NCBI GenBank assembly: GCA_030407085.1
Contig: CM059584.1
Span: forward strand, 142,776,001 to 142,840,000
Direction: 5' to 3'
Length of the DNA stretch: 64,000 bases
From: Trichopria drosophilae
Taxonomy: Eukaryota; Arthropoda; Insecta; Hymenoptera; Diapriidae
In this document: piece after piece, positions 48,701 through 59,893 of the stretch
Position numbering within the stretch: the stretch's first letter is position 1
How the letters are laid out: the number at the start of each line of letters is the position of its first letter
Made by a program: the position numbers and the translations under genes
Notes under the pieces: model-generated
Seen by the model: the letters and a program-made list of their open reading frames with translations, nothing else
What the model was told of the DNA's origin: nothing
Databases searched by the model: none

Positions 48701-50915
48701 CAAAACATTGATATAATATAATTTATTTATGAAATAGAAAATTGAGAACAAATACTTAACGGCCACAAGATATTAACTGCAGTTTAAAAATGTAAGCATC
48801 TATAAATATAATTCTCACATATGGAGAATTAGATAATAAAATTTCTTTGTCGTGTGGTAAAATAATCTATTATTTGTCGGTGTGACGGCGCATTTAATAA
48901 ATATAAAAACAAAAGAACATAAACATTAGAAAATATAAACAATGCGTCGCTCTAATGCTAACAAACGAGACGATCTTCTAAAATAACGAATCATTTATAG
49001 CCAGAGAAATTCATTATGGTATTGGGAAAAGTGAATAAAAAACCCCCACGTAATAAGTAATAAACAAGATTTATGCTATAAAAAGCGTTTTGCACTTTTG
49101 AAGAAAAACTGGTCTTTGTTAGATTTAAAAAATTTGTTTAAGCTACATGCTCATTGATTACACTATTCGAATCCCCCCCCCCCCAAATGGAATTAGTGTA
49201 AACTATTAGAAAGTTTGAAAATAATTAATCTTTAGTTCCGACATCTATTTTAAAGCCTTTTCCTCCCACCACCTGGGTCAAATATGTCCTGTCATTTGAA
49301 AATGCTTACAGTTGAGCAATTTATAAAGTACAATTTGAATTTTCTCTGGGTCCAAAACGACCATGTGTCGGGATTGAGAGTTAAATACACGCATCCAAGG
49401 TAAGGCTACCAGATCCCTGCCTATGAGCACAGCTGATAGCCAAGTGCGAATCGCTTTTTATATAATAGATCTTGTTTATTTCTTATTACGTGGGGATTTT
49501 CTATTCACTTTTCCCAATAGTATATACTGAATATTTCTGGCTGAATATGCTTCGTTATTTTAGAAGATTGCCACGTTCGTTCACATTAGAACAACGCATT
49601 GTTTACATTTTCTGATGTTTTCTTTCTTTTGTTTTTACATTTATTACATGCGCCGTCACACCGAGAAATAATAAAATAATAAATTATTTGTATAGCATCT
49701 GAAAAACACCACCTTTTTTACATCTATTTTCAAAAAGACAACTCACACAAATTGTTTCCTATAATAAGTTGACACAGCATCGAATTTTCTTCATAAAGGG
49801 TATATGCATTTTCTTCGTAAAATCAACGGTAATATCATAAAAGTCGGATAAAAATGAACAAAAATCGCCGGTAAAATTGTCAAGACAATTGTCTTCCGCG
49901 TAAATTATTTTGAACGTCCGATTTAAATCTAAATTATCTACATTTAAAATCTGATCTGGCTTAATTAGAGTATTCTGTATAGTGTTTAATCAAAGGTGTC
50001 TTAAATAAAGTTAAGACTTATTTTATTCAGTGTACAATTATTCTGTTATTTGTTAATGGTTTAGCTTGCCTGCGGTCTGGGTCGAAGTTTAAAAAATAAT
50101 CATTTTCAGTTTTTAGACATTTTTAAGACGTATATATACGCCCCCGTTACGATCACATTTTTGGTCATAAAGGGCTTGCAGTTCAAGTCTAAAAGTTGTA
50201 AACACTTATCTTATCCGTGTAATTTTCGCAGGAGCAAAATGTAATTTTACCATTTTTTTTCAAAATTGTTTACAAACATTTTTGTACAACGAAAATATAT
50301 TTTTTTTCAACTCCGTGCGCTAAGTGCTTACTTATCGCACTGTTTTGTGTGCGCAAAGTAGAACATTCACGTACTCTCGCTGCCCGTGCGGTAAAGCTAA
50401 CTTTGCGCACTTGTTGCGTAATATACTATTTCCTACTAGTATGCGGGAAAACAATATTTCTTTTTTTAGTTATTAAGTAGTTAGCACTGCTTTTAGTATT
50501 TATTTCCCGTGTAGCATGCAGGAAACTATTTATCACACTATAAAAACTGCTGAAAATACTAATTTTCCTCATACTGTTAGGAAAATGAACGTTACTTACA
50601 CATGAAGGAAGTCGCATTTCTCACACTTTTAACGAAATATACTATTATATATCTCTAACGTGAACTCTAGTCTGTCATAAGAGTATAATAATATAAATAT
50701 GATGAAAAATAGAGCTTCTTAATACTACATTTAGTTTTTAATATTAATTGAACTATACTTTTATCGGGATTGACATCTTAGCTGCAATTATTATTATAAT
50801 AACTAAATGTCTAATTAAACAAAACAAATATTTCATAATATCAATTACCTTTCCCATGTACACTTATGGCTAGAATAACACACAGAGCGACCAAAAATAC
50901 TACGTTGATTTTCAT
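45792..50915 (-). CDS. KREA micro-exon secreted peptide precursor, locus B (intact)
   Basis: Five coding exons, all phase 1 with GT-AG borders: 50849-50915 (67 nt), 48389-48439 (51 nt), 47219-47260 (42 nt), 46566-46592 (27 nt) and 45791-45883 (93 nt, stop TAA at 45792-45794). The pro-protein is about 92 residues. Exon 1 is a signal peptide starting MKINVVFLVALCVI. The following exons read AAVHKREAVGGVEGKG, YPVKREAVGGKIG, ITKREALS, and AACKREAAGG... ending ADWDGGY. Compared with locus A the units are more diverse and lysine-richer, the long VGG run is absent and one Cys appears before KREA in the last unit. Introns are swollen by fold-back elements (46.0, 47.5 and 48.9 kb) and a repeat fragment (49.7-50.1 kb). 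All exons are open and all borders canonical, so the locus looks functional; transcript evidence would be needed for proof. Confidence 0.78.
46001..46452. repeat. Fold-back MITE in intron 4 of locus B
   Basis: The left arm TGAGCCGTTTCGCCTGAAAT and the inverse of the right arm TGAGCGATTCCGCGCGAAGC pair, with further complementarity inward (GGATCAGTCAT, CATGAAACAGTTACACAT). The CATTCCACGT-type family may be related (both have GATCAGT near the ends). Confidence 0.5.
47544..48230. repeat. Fold-back MITE with GGGCCATTCCACGTG ends, intron 2 of locus B
   Basis: The left end GGGCCATTCCACGTGAATTG and right end inverse CACGTGGAATGGCCC are complementary, with arms of roughly 300 bp. Its terminal word CATTCCACGT is shared with the long-TIR transposon at 57885-60735, suggesting one superfamily. 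Confidence 0.6.
48868..49685. repeat. Fold-back element with about 220-bp arms, intron 1 of locus B
   Basis: The left arm 48868-49090 and right arm 49455-49685 are complementary (e.g. GTGACGGCGCATTTAATAAA against its inverse; TTACGTGGGG…TCACTTTTCCCAATA). The central part holds a C10 tract at 49175 and the nested TTAA MITE. Confidence 0.6.
49229..49380. mobile_element. 152-bp TTAA MITE nested in a fold-back element, intron 1 of locus B
   Basis: TTAA at 49225-49228 and 49381-49384. Same length as the copy at 26980-27131, inverse orientation, about 75-80% similar by eye. Confidence 0.55.
49730..50095. repeat. Repeat family with ACTTCGACCC end, copy 5 (right part only)
   Basis: It contains the words CATCGAATTTTCTTCATAAA and TTCTTCGTAAAATCAACGGT shared with copies 2 and 4, and ends GCCTGCGGTCTGGGTCGAAG at about 50086. 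The left end is missing. Located in intron 1 of locus B. Confidence 0.45.
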
Positions 50916-50976
50916 ATTAAATTTGTTATTGCTACTGCTAAACAAACTTTTTAAAACTGCAGAAAATTTTGTTTGG

Positions 50977-51002
50977 ATATATAGAAAAGTTTTATGTTAT
51001 CT
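50977..51002 (-). promoter_or_regulatory. Core promoter of locus B: TATA box and GATA site
   Basis: TATATA (plus 50977-50984) lies about 62 nt upstream of the ATG, with AGATAA (plus 50997-51002) just upstream. The leader between TATA and ATG contains a motif like GTTTAGCAGTAGCAATA that is also found in A. Confidence 0.58.
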
Positions 51003-51741
51003 ATAAAACTCATTATTGCTGTGTAACCCGTTAATTGTAATATAAATTTAACTTATTTTTTACGCAACTCGCACACTGTACAATATATCTGGAACGGAAA
51101 CCATGTTGGGATATTGATGTATGCCTAGTAAAAGCTGTAAATATTTGTATTTATAAAGTAGTTAACAATTAACACGTTGAAATCAACAAAATGCACCTGA
51201 ATACTGGATAAATATTTTTAGAGGGTGAAAAATATTTTTACATTTTCATTAGTTTTACGGCCAAAGACAAAGATGTCAGTGTTATAACATGTTTATGTTT
51301 TTTCTAGTTTTTACAATTTTTATAAGATATTTTGGTTAAGTTTAAACCCATACCTCTCAGTTTTACTAAACTAACACATCCAGATGTTTTCTACTTATTT
51401 CCGTTGATTTTACGAATGAAACCCATATTTTTTTGCCGAAAATTTCACGATTTAATTTTTCTGATACTCGTATGGTTGGAAATAAACCGGACAATATGGT
51501 GGCCAATATCAAACAGAATTTAATCTGGCTTGAACACAGCTACGGTTTTATTTTAATCTGAGAAAAAATGTATTACATATAGGATTTAAAACTAAAATAA
51601 AACTTCAGCGTTACTTTTCTCGGCCATAATGAGTCATGGTATTTTATATTACGCAGCTAAACATATAGTATAATCAGATTAAAATTTGGATTTCATTTAG
51701 AATATTATAAAGATATAGGTTCCAAACATTCATTATAATAT

Positions 51742-54540
51742 TTGATATTTGACCAAGGGTCACCAACATGGAAATTATTGCATCCGCTCCAGATTATCAA
51801 ATACGTCAAAGAGGGCAAAAAAGGTAGGCAATTCAAGCAGCTGAAACGCAGCGATTATTCACCTATGGCAGGATGCGCCATGTCCGGTAAATATGGAGTT
51901 TCATGTCATGTGGAAAAAATGGAGGATTTCGACGATCACAGAGAACGGCGATTATCAACGAAATTCAACCTCCAATTGAAAGGAACTGATAGTCGTCAGA
52001 GGAGTCACAGTGATGTGAAGCCAGCTGGAGGCAAATAGAGGTTACCTATTTTGAATCGAAATTGGTGAGCGAATTTAATATAAATCGTGCGTTAGATTTG
52101 AAACTGGAAATAAATGAGTTTCGCAAACGTTTGCAACGCGACTTTCATTATTTAGGAGAACTCGAGCGACAACTGGAATTCGTTGAGGGTAAGAGGGATA
52201 TTTTTAGTTTAGGGAAATTTGGTTTGACCTGATATTAGATATTAGGGGTGAAACTTCATGGGACAACAACCTGCATGAACTTATTCGATCTTCTTTTAAA
52301 ACCGATGCTTTCGGAATATCATCCGACGATAAAATACCGGCAGAAGAACAACGCGCAATCGAAATTTTGAAATCAATAAGAAAATTTAATAAAAGTTGTT
52401 AGGAAATTGGGCTGCTAAAGCGTGATGATAAATTAGGTTCCAGATGCATAAATGGGCGTGTAACGATCCGAGAGTTATATCGTCAATTTAAAAAAAAACG
52501 GGAGCTACCGTACGAATATCGATTTCGGGGAATCAAATAAACATAACGTTTTGGGTCTTCGGTGGAATACTCGAGCAGATATTTTCCTTTTTAATATTAC
52601 AGACAAAATTATGCATATAGACGCGCAAAGATCCTAATGCAAGAAATCTGGATAATCGCTGTAAAATGGGATGAGCCAGTTGGCGATAATAATCAACATA
52701 CGAGAATTGGTTGGGTTTTAGAGATAGATAACGTGCAAGACACATTTGGATATCCAGATGTTATTCGTTGGTACATGTTGTGACCTCCAGAATTTAACTT
52801 CATGTATTTTTCGATGCGAGTTCCAAGGCCTACGCTACCGTAGTGTGTTGACTTATCCAAAGCAATTCGAAATTAGAAACTTCCTTTGTAGCCGCAAAGC
52901 CCATGCATCCCCCTTAAACACAACGTCTATTCCTCAACTTGAATTACAAGCAGCTGTAATCGCTAGTAACCTTGCTATAACTATCGAAAAAGAACAAAAC
53001 ATTCATATGTCATAGATTGTCGGAAATTTCAAACTTCACCAAACCGCAAGAATGGCGATGGGTGCCATCTGCGTTAAATTTCGCAAACATTGCTGCCAAA
53101 GATTTTCCCCTTGACTAAAAGAAACTTGGCTAACCTAACCACAATACTTGTGGTAGGCTGAAGGTAATTGTCCTGTCGAACGTATTAGCGTATCAGAGGG
53201 TAAAAAAGGAAGCGATCGCGATAGAAAATCGGAACCCCGTCATAGGGCCAGTATTAAAAAATGTCGAAATCGCAATTCCTTAAAGCGAACATTGTTCATC
53301 ACTGTGACTATAAATCGATTTAAGGACGAGAAAAGTAGTACTATTGACTGCGAATATCTTAAAAAGGTCGAGCAAATTACGAATCCGTGGTATGCAGTCC
53401 TTTAGTTTCAGCCAAGAGTTGCATGCATTAAAAGCTAACCACGAAATCGGCACTAAAAGCCCTATCCTCAAATTGTCGCCTTGTCTTCATACAAAAAAAG
53501 AACGTGTTTCGCCTTAGAGACCGTAATTCTAGGTAGTTCGTGCCCTCAGGTGCGTATTCTTTTAAAATATTATTACGAAAAAATGAACCATAGCAGACAC
53601 GAAACGGTGGTTAAGTAAATTCGGTACATATGTTGTATCCGACATATCAAATGAATCGTGAAAAATCGACACAATTCTTAATGGACCATTTGCAATATGC
53701 TAGGACCGCGTTCCTTTACTTCCTTTCAGCTTTACTACTTTAGTCCAATTTTCGTGAAAAACGGAGATCTGGCACATTTGTTGTTTTTTGATTCGGCCAA
53801 CATAATGATCGACGGCGCGTCAGGAATATGTCGCAAAAGTATTTTCCGACCACGGATCCAATGTTAGAAAAGCAGACAAAGAATTACGCCAAGCCATAGA
53901 ATTAATTGATAAAAAAGCTTAAGTCGGTAAGCAACGAATAAAAATATGAAACAGAATTTCATTCGCCCAGCTTCTCCCCATATGCGGGAGCTTGGAAATG
54001 GTTACTAAGTTCTGTAAAATCGTCTTTATATATAATTTTAAAATATTGGATACCCAAAGAGTAAACGTTTCTCAGTATATTAACAGAAATACAGCATATA
54101 GTTCAAGGACCCATGTATTTCTTGATCCTCAAGATATGGAAACCCTATCACCGCATTAATTTTTGATTGGTTCATTGTCAAGGTAATTGAATTTACGTCA
54201 ATATGAAAATATTTAAATGTGCCCCCATAAAGAATGGCGATGTTCACAAAATTTCTAAGATTCCTTTTGGAAGCGTCGGATTAGGAGATATCTGAATATT
54301 TCTTCTTTGTACAATGTGGGTTTGCGAAGCTGATAATTTATAGAAAGGCGTTCACATTTTAATAATTGATAATAATGTTCCGCGCAATTCGTGGTGAAAA
54401 GCGGTAATTGAGAAGATTTTCCCTGGTCGATACAATCGAGGACGTGTAGTACAAATTAGAACGGAAAATTGAACTTTAATTAGGTCGGGAGCAAAAGTAA
54501 TTTGGTTTGCTAAAGAAATACAAATATAATTGAATTAACA
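51742..54540 (+). mobile_element. Decayed BEL/Pao LTR-retrotransposon
   Basis: Fragments of a BEL/Pao pol gene appear in order on the plus strand with stops and frameshifts: EEQRAIEIL and EIGLLKRDD (protease/RT junction, 52340-52430); MQEIWIIAVKWDEP (52637-52690); FFDASSKAYAT and IPQLELQAAV with WRWVP (RNase H region, 52797-53070); KMNHSRHETVV (integrase zinc-binding part, 53580-53620); VFSDHGSNVRKADKELRQ (integrase core, about 53840-53900); METLSPH-FLIGSL (54135-54175); and RGRVVQIRTENG (54440-54475). Only about 220 bp separate the first two blocks, so the RT core including the catalytic YxDD is deleted. I could not identify LTRs. The first open frame (51742-52038) is probably an earlier part of the element. 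It sits about 0.8 kb upstream of locus B and interrupts sequence shared with the upstream region of C. Confidence 0.75.
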
Positions 54541-55039
54541 ATGTAATATTTTGTTCATTATTGTTCGTGTGAATTTCGGAAACCCCTCTCTGTCCACGTA
54601 TTATTTTCATTGGGTAACTATTATTTGCGAGATTGTTAATAAACAGTTAACATATTTTCTATCTTGCAATTAGTCTGCATGACTGTGTGTGTAATCTTGT
54701 TAAAAAGTTAGATGATAAATTGTTATTTGATATATGTTAAGCATCCTTCAATATTGAGTTTGAGTGTCATTCATTGTGTAAGAACATTTGTCTATTTATA
54801 TCTGGTCGTTCGGTGTTAACAAAACAAAGTGGTCTGTTTTAATCTATTTTCTAATAACTATTTTCATCTTGATTCGTTATTTTGAATCAATTATTTGCAT
54901 AATTGCATAACAAATTTCTTGACAATGAAGTAACTTCTGGTATTTTTGTTAGTCATCTTGAATTGGGCACATTAAATTCCCAAATTAAAATTTCATATTG
55001 CCTATTACCGATCTCAAAAATATAAACAAACTAGCAGTT
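54541..55039. other. No gene recognised
   Basis: AT-rich spacer between the BEL/Pao remnant and the 3' exon of locus C. Confidence 0.4.
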
Positions 55040-55178
55040 ATTTTAATGATAGTTTATTAAAGTTTTTAATCTAAATTTCTAAAGAATGCTGTATAGTGAC
55101 AATTTGGTAAAATTCAGATGAATGCGCGTCCTCAGCTAAATATTTCGTGGCCTTTCGATGTAGCAATTCCATTATAAT
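55040..55178 (-). other. Conserved 3' terminal exon of KREA locus C
   Basis: The acceptor CTGTTATAG gives first base 55178 and AATAAA lies at 55053-55058, two bases closer than in A and B. The donor ATTATG|GTAAGA of the last KREA exon is at 55728. Here the alternative-frame segment (…LLIKTVKIM, then IIMELLHRKATKYLAED and on) lies in the same frame as KREA but is cut off from it by two TAG codons. Left end approximate. Confidence 0.45.
55053..55058 (-). terminator. Poly(A) signal, locus C
   Basis: AATAAA on the minus strand, conserved with A and B although the gene upstream is broken. Confidence 0.4.
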
Positions 55179-55776
55179 CTATAACAGATCAAAATATTTA
55201 ATTATAATACTGTTCCAATAATATTATAGAAATATGAACGAAATTTATAAATTTACGGGCAAGATGAATAACTAAACTAATCATTTAATTTATAAGAAAC
55301 ATATATTTGTTTCGGATCCATTAATGTTTAAAAAACGACAGCAAAAACCGACTGCTTGTACAGCTGACAACAGATGACAATTTTTTACAACATCGTTCAC
55401 ATCATGAAATGACTGAATGCCGAATTAAACAAGGAGATATTTCTTATGTAACCTCGAATTCGGAATAACTGGCAAGTCATTCTTCATACAAAATATCAGG
55501 GTTGAGGGAACTGCTTATCTGCTTTATATTTGTACGGCTATACATGCCGGCGTCCTTTGTATTATTATATGAACATTACATACAAACAGATATTTATTGA
55601 TGACGATGTTACTATATTATAGTAAGATAGCTATTAGAAATATCTGCTATCATAAAATAAAATATCTATTCTATTGCTGACAAATGGGGATATATATTAA
55701 TCCTAGTTTATTAGAAATAAATTCTTACCATAATTTTAACTGTTTTAATCAGCAAACTCGACTCTTCCTACCCTTT

Positions 55777-57591
55777 CTACTTTCCTACTCCTTGCACTGC
55801 CGCTTCACGCTTTCCAACCCCTATAATAATTCAAAGTTTTCTAACATTTATATAAATATTACATTCGTGGCTTCGGCTCTGCGGCCTTTGGCTCATGTCC
55901 TCATCGATTGGATGAGGTTTGTTATAGACCCCGCATTTAATTGACTTTCTAGGCGGTGTTTTGAATTAAAATCTAAAAGATTTTTAAAATAGCCCCTCAC
56001 TCGGACCCTGCTGTAATTTGAAATGTTCCAGCCAACTAATATATGGAAGAGAATTTCATTAAATTAATTATTATAAGTGAAATTACAATAATATTTTAAA
56101 ACAAGCAGAAAATCAAAAGCTAAAACCAGTGTTGGGTATATAGCTAACAGAATAATTTAACATATCATAAATAATGGTAATATTGTCAAACAAAAGAATT
56201 GTCAAATGTTATTTATGGACTAAACAATGAAAAAAAAGATTAAAGCAATAATAATTTACAAATCTAAAAAGTAAAAGTAGGGGGTACTAGAAATGAAAAT
56301 TCCTCTATAGCTTCACGCTTGTCAAGATACCTATAATAATAAAGAAACATTTCAAAAAATATCAAATAATGATAACCTGGATATACAATATTATAGGATC
56401 CAAAGTATATTGTAAAAAGAAGAAACTGATAGGAATGAAAACAATCGGATCAAACGCGATTACCTCCTACTCCTACTCCACCTACAGCTTCGCGCTTGTC
56501 CACTGCAGCACCTATAATAGCAATATAAAAATATTATCAGAAGTAATTTGTTAGTCATGCTAAAGTTATTGAATTAACTGTCATTAAATCGTAGAGTGAA
56601 ATACGGTGAATTCTTGTTTTAGAATCTTAATAAAATAACAGTAAGTAATATTGTTTGATTCAGTAGGAGTAAAATAGTCATTTTTTATACATTACGCCAT
56701 TTTACCCCAACCATGTAAAATCGAACAATCTCTAAATATTCATCCTAAACAATTAATTGACAGGATCTCAGAACTCAAAGTCACTTAGTTGGAGCAACCC
56801 ATTTATTGATTACCCAAACCAAGTATTTTCCCTTTACAAATATGATCAAAGGTAGACATTGCTAATACTTATTATGATATTTAATTCAAAATATTATTTA
56901 CCTTGTAGGGGAGATTGGGGTATTATTGGACACGGGGTATTGTTGGACAGCGCGATATTTTTCCCGTTTGTAACGCTTGGAGTCTACATCAACTAGCATC
57001 GACTCGTCTTAACATAAACTCATTTTCTATTAAGCGCTTGACTTATTTTGACGCATTGTTACCTCGCTATGATATAAAAAAAAATTTTGATGTTTGTAAA
57101 GTGTTTTTTTCACTTAGTGTTTTGGTCATTTTTACAACATTTTTTGAAGAACCAAGTCAGGTAAATATATTTATAATATTCTTGGAACTATAAGCTTTTA
57201 ACGCATATAAGAGTTTTTGATGAAATTTGCATTGTGTTACTTATACGCCGACATTTTGTAAGAATGAGCGTTCGGGGTATTATTGGACACTTCTGTAATT
57301 TAGACACTGATGCGAAGGAAAATACTGATTTCTGCATAATTTGCATGAAAATATGCCCGAGAAAGAAAATGGCCGAAACATAGCCCATGATATCGCTTGG
57401 GTTAAATTGCATGTACCAAACGAAAGGTTATTTATCGTACCACAAAATCAAGCTTTGAAATGTTGAGAAAAAGTAATTTTTTTTAGAGTTTCTGGACAAA
57501 ATAAAAATGTGTCCAAGAATACCCCGACTTCCCCTACACTCATTCCTAAAATAACGCACAGGGCGAACAAAAATACTATGTATATTTTCAT
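55777..57591 (-). pseudogene. KREA precursor locus C, disrupted by a MITE and a frameshift
   Basis: This is a third copy with the same layout. The signal-peptide exon lies in two pieces, 57537-57591 and 56902-56907, separated by a 627-bp TA-flanked MITE. Without the MITE and one TA copy the exon would be 61 nt, the length of exon 1 in locus A. Exon 2 (56464-56511, 48 nt) is intact: AAVDKREAVGGVGVG. Exon 3 (56302-56330) is 29 nt, not a multiple of three, so the KREA frame is lost and a TAG follows; its donor GT has become AA. The last exon (55729-55820) still reads VGKREAAVQGVGK before a TAG at 55777-55779. Two borders and two exons are therefore damaged, while the rest is close to A and B. 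A recently dead gene fits best. A product made by skipping exon 3 would still lack an intact signal exon. Confidence 0.75.
56908..57534. mobile_element. TA-flanked MITE inside the signal-peptide exon of locus C
   Basis: Imperfect terminal inverted repeats of about 28 bp start GGGGAGATTGGGGTATTATT on the left and GGGGAAGTCGGGGTATTCTT on the right arm read inward. A TA duplication flanks it (56906-56907 and 57535-57536), as for Tc1/mariner-type insertions. A further copy of the GGGGTATTATTGGACAC motif lies internally near 57272. It has no transposase; the two short open frames inside are not recognisable proteins. Confidence 0.8.
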
Positions 57592-57660
57592 ACTGAGTTT
57601 TGTATTGTTATTGCTAAAAACTCTTTTCTAAACTGTAGAAATGGTCACAATTTCTTTTAG

Positions 57661-57681
57661 ATATATAGAAAAGTATTATCT
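57661..57681 (-). promoter_or_regulatory. Core promoter of locus C: TATA box and GATA site
   Basis: TATATA (plus 57661-57668) lies about 70 nt upstream of the ATG and AGATAA (plus 57676-57681) just upstream, as in A and B. The upstream region is cut at about 57885 by a 2.85-kb transposon. Confidence 0.55.
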
Positions 57682-58370
57682 GTGAAAGCCCATTAGTGAT
57701 GTATAACTCGTTAATTCTAGTACAAATTTAACTTTTTTTTTGCGTAATTCCTACTTGAAAACGATGTTGAAGCGTTGATCTATGCTTAATAATAACTGAA
57801 AATATGCAGTTGACAGTTAAGATGTTAACAGTTAATGCACGTGAGTACTTACTAAGAACCGTTGAAGGGTTATCAAAACTATGATATGAGTCATTCCACG
57901 TCAACAATATCAAAGTTGTGGTCGATGTCCCGGAATTCAACGAATATGAAATATTTGATAGGTATAGGCGTGGAAAATAACGTGGTAAAATATTTTTCCA
58001 AAATTTTCAAAATGGCGGCCGTGAGGTCATATTCGCTGAATTTCTTTAAATTACGATATCTATTTTTCTAATTATCGCATTTAAATGAGACTACGCGCAT
58101 TTTGTTCACAAAAATGAGTACTTTTATCTAAAAATAAGGCAATTTTTTTCTTCTTAATTTGACCAAAAAACGAACCAAAAAAATTTTCAACTTAAATTTT
58201 TGCACAAAACGTATATTTTTTTTTTAATTCGACATCTCATTTCGTAGAAAAACCTTTCAGCTTTCATTCAAAAAAAAAAAATTGATGGAGACTCTTTTCG
58301 TTTTCGAGATATGATTTTTTAAAGTGCGCGACTCCGGCTTTCACCGGTGCGCTGAACCGCGCTTCAGGTG

Positions 58371-58953
58371 CAGTTCGGAGCGCTATCGATGGACCGTTTT
58401 TTTCTCGTAAGTAAAATGTGATTTCGTTTGTATAAAAGAATGCATTATTAATACTCCAGTAAGTTGGCTTTTTATTTGAGTGGTTCTGCAAGTCATTTTT
58501 AAATCTGTTAAGTTTTGGCACTAACATTACCTTCCAATTACGATGGCTTCTCTGATTGATTGCTGCAATCCTTTCATGAAAAAGGGTCATGCGTCAATAC
58601 TTTAGAATAAAGAATTTCGTCGTATTACTCACGAGTTATGTGATAGGCTTAATCTAAAATCTGATATATGGTTAGGCAAAGTAATTTGTAATTCGTATCG
58701 ATTAATGACATCATCTAAACTTTTGAGCGTTCCGATCTATGATACTTCATCGTCAAGGCCCGAAATATCTCAGGGTTCTGCAAATTCTACTCAGTCTCAT
58801 GAGACTGAGAATGAAATAGGGGAAATAAAAATGGAGGAAAAAATAGACAGTATGGATAAAATAATTAGTGATGAAGCTGCTCTAACAAGTTTAAATAAAA
58901 TCCTCGAACTTTTGAAAAAAACGGTCCCTCGATAGCGCTCCGAACTCACGGTA
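58371..58953. mobile_element. Nested insertion in the left arm of the 57.9-60.7 kb transposon
   Basis: Comparison with the right arm shows about 580 extra bases here, bordered by inverted GTTCGGAGCGCTATCGA and its complement. It carries a plus-strand frame from ATG 58542 that begins MASLIDCCNPFMKKGH, has one internal TAG, and continues through 58705-58935 (acidic, ending LNKILELLKKTVPR). CCNPF…KGH-type N-termini are seen in transposon-encoded proteins, so this is likely a transposase N-terminal fragment. Confidence 0.5.
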
Positions 58954-59213
58954 GTCCTGAATGAATTTTAAATAAAGGTAAAAGGCACCTCCGATTGTCT
59001 TTTTTTATTCGTTTCAGGGACTCTTCTGAATAAGATTTATGCAAAAATTAAAATAATCCTCTTGGCCGTTTTTGAGAAAAATCGATTTAGTTAATTACTT
59101 ATGCTAAAGCAATTGTAATAGAATAAATGAAGTAATACAATAATGGTATAATAAAGAATAGATCTGAATTTATTGAATACATATACGTAAATACTTAATC
59201 AGTATATTAACAA

Positions 59214-59489
59214 TCAAACGTGTTGGCTATTATATTCTATTACAGACTTTAGTAGATTTTTGGCATAATTAGTGTGCGTTTTTTTGAAATCTGATTGTAC
59301 CGATTCCATGGCCTGTTCACTGAGCCATCCAAGTCCTTTTTGTGTTTTTTTGCAGCAGTAGGACACATTATGAAAAACGGCGTGCACCTTTGGAGTTATC
59401 GTAATTTGCAAAGCGATGTAACTATTTCGAAATTCTTCTATATATCTGGAATAATGACAATCCAAATGAAATCTAAAACAGGCATTCAC
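59214..59489 (-). pseudogene. Transposon protein remnant (C-terminal part)
   Basis: A 91-codon frame with the pattern TPKVHAVFHNV, GLGWLSEQAMESVQSDF and a terminal YNSQHV. It lies inside the long-TIR transposon on the opposite strand to the CCNPF fragment. The order of conserved hydrophobic residues suggests a mobile-element protein rather than a host gene, but I cannot name the superfamily. It is short and without flanking exons, so it is treated as a remnant. Confidence 0.4.
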
Positions 59490-59566
59490 TACAAAGTTGA
59501 AAATCTTGAAAACATTTGACGTATTTTACACAGCCGATGTTTCCATTAGATCTTAAAATGTCTAAT

Positions 59567-59893
59567 TTATTTAAGAGTTATTTTAAAAGCGTTACCAGCA
59601 AACATAGATGCTCCATTAAACACATTACTCGAAACGTTACATTTCGTAGCCCAGTTCAAACTTTCTTTTTCAAACTCCATTAACATATTATTGAAAATGT
59701 GATTTACAATACCAATCAAATTAAACTCCCGAACGTCAAAATAATACGAATCAAGAATATAGTTTTTAGATATCAAATTTTCCCTTAAACCGGATTCAAT
59801 CAATTTTCGATTTTTTGTAGCCAGACGCAGATCCGAAGTAAGACGACGGATTTTATTCAAAGATAAAGAATATTTCGATCCTATTTTAGACAT
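59567..59893 (-). pseudogene. Transposon protein remnant, unrecognised
   Basis: A 108-codon open frame (starts MSKIGSKYSLSLNKIRRLTS) inside the long-TIR element, upstream of the 59214-59489 frame on the same strand. It is basic at its start and has no motif I recognise. Position suggests it belongs to the same decayed transposon coding region. Confidence 0.35.

Noticed and set aside
24945..57690. Aphid bicycle-type effector genes as identity of the micro-exon family
   Set aside because: Bicycle proteins carry paired CYC motifs and many more exons; the exons here have KREA and glycine repeats and almost no cysteine.
58264..58590. 108-codon minus-strand open frame
   Set aside because: It runs across the border of the long-TIR arm and the nested insertion, hence a chance fusion of two repeat pieces.
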